NCBI GenBank assembly: GCA_016301965.1
Contig: JAEDOO010000112.1
Location: 1 to 6,010 of the forward strand
From: Lachnospiraceae bacterium
GTDB lineage: Bacteria > Bacillota > Clostridia > Lachnospirales > Lachnospiraceae
DNA: 6,010 bases
Reading direction: 5' to 3'
Below the pieces are notes generated by a model that saw only the letters and a program-made list of their open reading frames with translations, did not search any database and was not told the origin of the DNA. The position numbers and the translations under genes were made by a program. Within the stretch, counting starts at the first letter, position 1. Each line of letters opens with the position of its first letter. Of this stretch, positions 5,949 to 6,010 are shown in pieces.

Positions 5949-5984
5949 TGCACCGATTTTAGCACATTCCCGGAAGCTGTACAA
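5949..5984 (-). promoter_or_regulatory. Candidate promoter of the AAA+/VWA operon
   Basis: On the minus strand TAAAAT (5956-5961, five of six) is preceded by TGC, an extended -10 motif, and lies 17 bp from TTGTAC (5979-5984), which keeps only the TTG half of the -35 consensus. The extended -10 would make up for the poor -35. The predicted start is near 5949, about 40 nt before the ATPase ATG. The rest of the right edge (5985-6010) holds nothing I can identify. Confidence 0.5.
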
Positions 5985-6010
5985 GGCAAGTGATTTGGCC
6001 TGTTCCAGAC

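Overview
All genes in this window lie on the minus strand, so the sequence reads from right to left. The protein sequences suggest a Gram-positive Clostridia genome, most likely Lachnospiraceae. The pointers are a clostridial-type FtsE/FtsX pair followed by an S41 C-terminal processing protease, strong AGGAGG-like ribosome binding sites, and a typical Firmicutes lipoprotein signal peptide. That placement is inference from protein style and gene order, not from a marker gene.

Two transcription units and the start of a third can be seen. At the right edge (about 5950 to 3173) a promoter with an extended -10 box precedes a two-gene unit: a MoxR/NorQ/CobS-type AAA+ ATPase and, 27 bp later, a protein with a CobT/NorD-like von Willebrand factor A (VWA) domain and an intact MIDAS metal site. 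Such pairs normally act as ATP-driven chelatase-like or complex-activating machines. No client gene (cobN, chelatase H subunit, nitric oxide reductase or similar) is present here, so the job of this pair is unknown.

After a 125 bp AT-rich gap comes the cell-division/cell-wall unit. It holds ftsE (ABC ATPase), ftsX (membrane subunit, overlapping ftsE and probably starting at TTG) and a membrane-anchored S41 protease of the CtpA/CtpB family. A perfect 22 bp palindrome followed by four T residues separates ftsX from the protease gene and probably attenuates transcription between them. The peptidoglycan hydrolase that FtsEX usually controls is not encoded between ftsX and the protease, where it often sits in related genomes.

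At the left edge a new gene begins and runs off the window. It encodes a lipoprotein with a clear lipobox and is driven by what looks like a perfect vegetative promoter (TTGACA, 16 bp spacer, extended TATAAT). Two separate inverted repeats are laid over and just after this promoter. This is the strongest regulatory signal in the window and the best candidate for something undescribed. I see no RNA genes, mobile elements, CRISPR arrays or long repeats.
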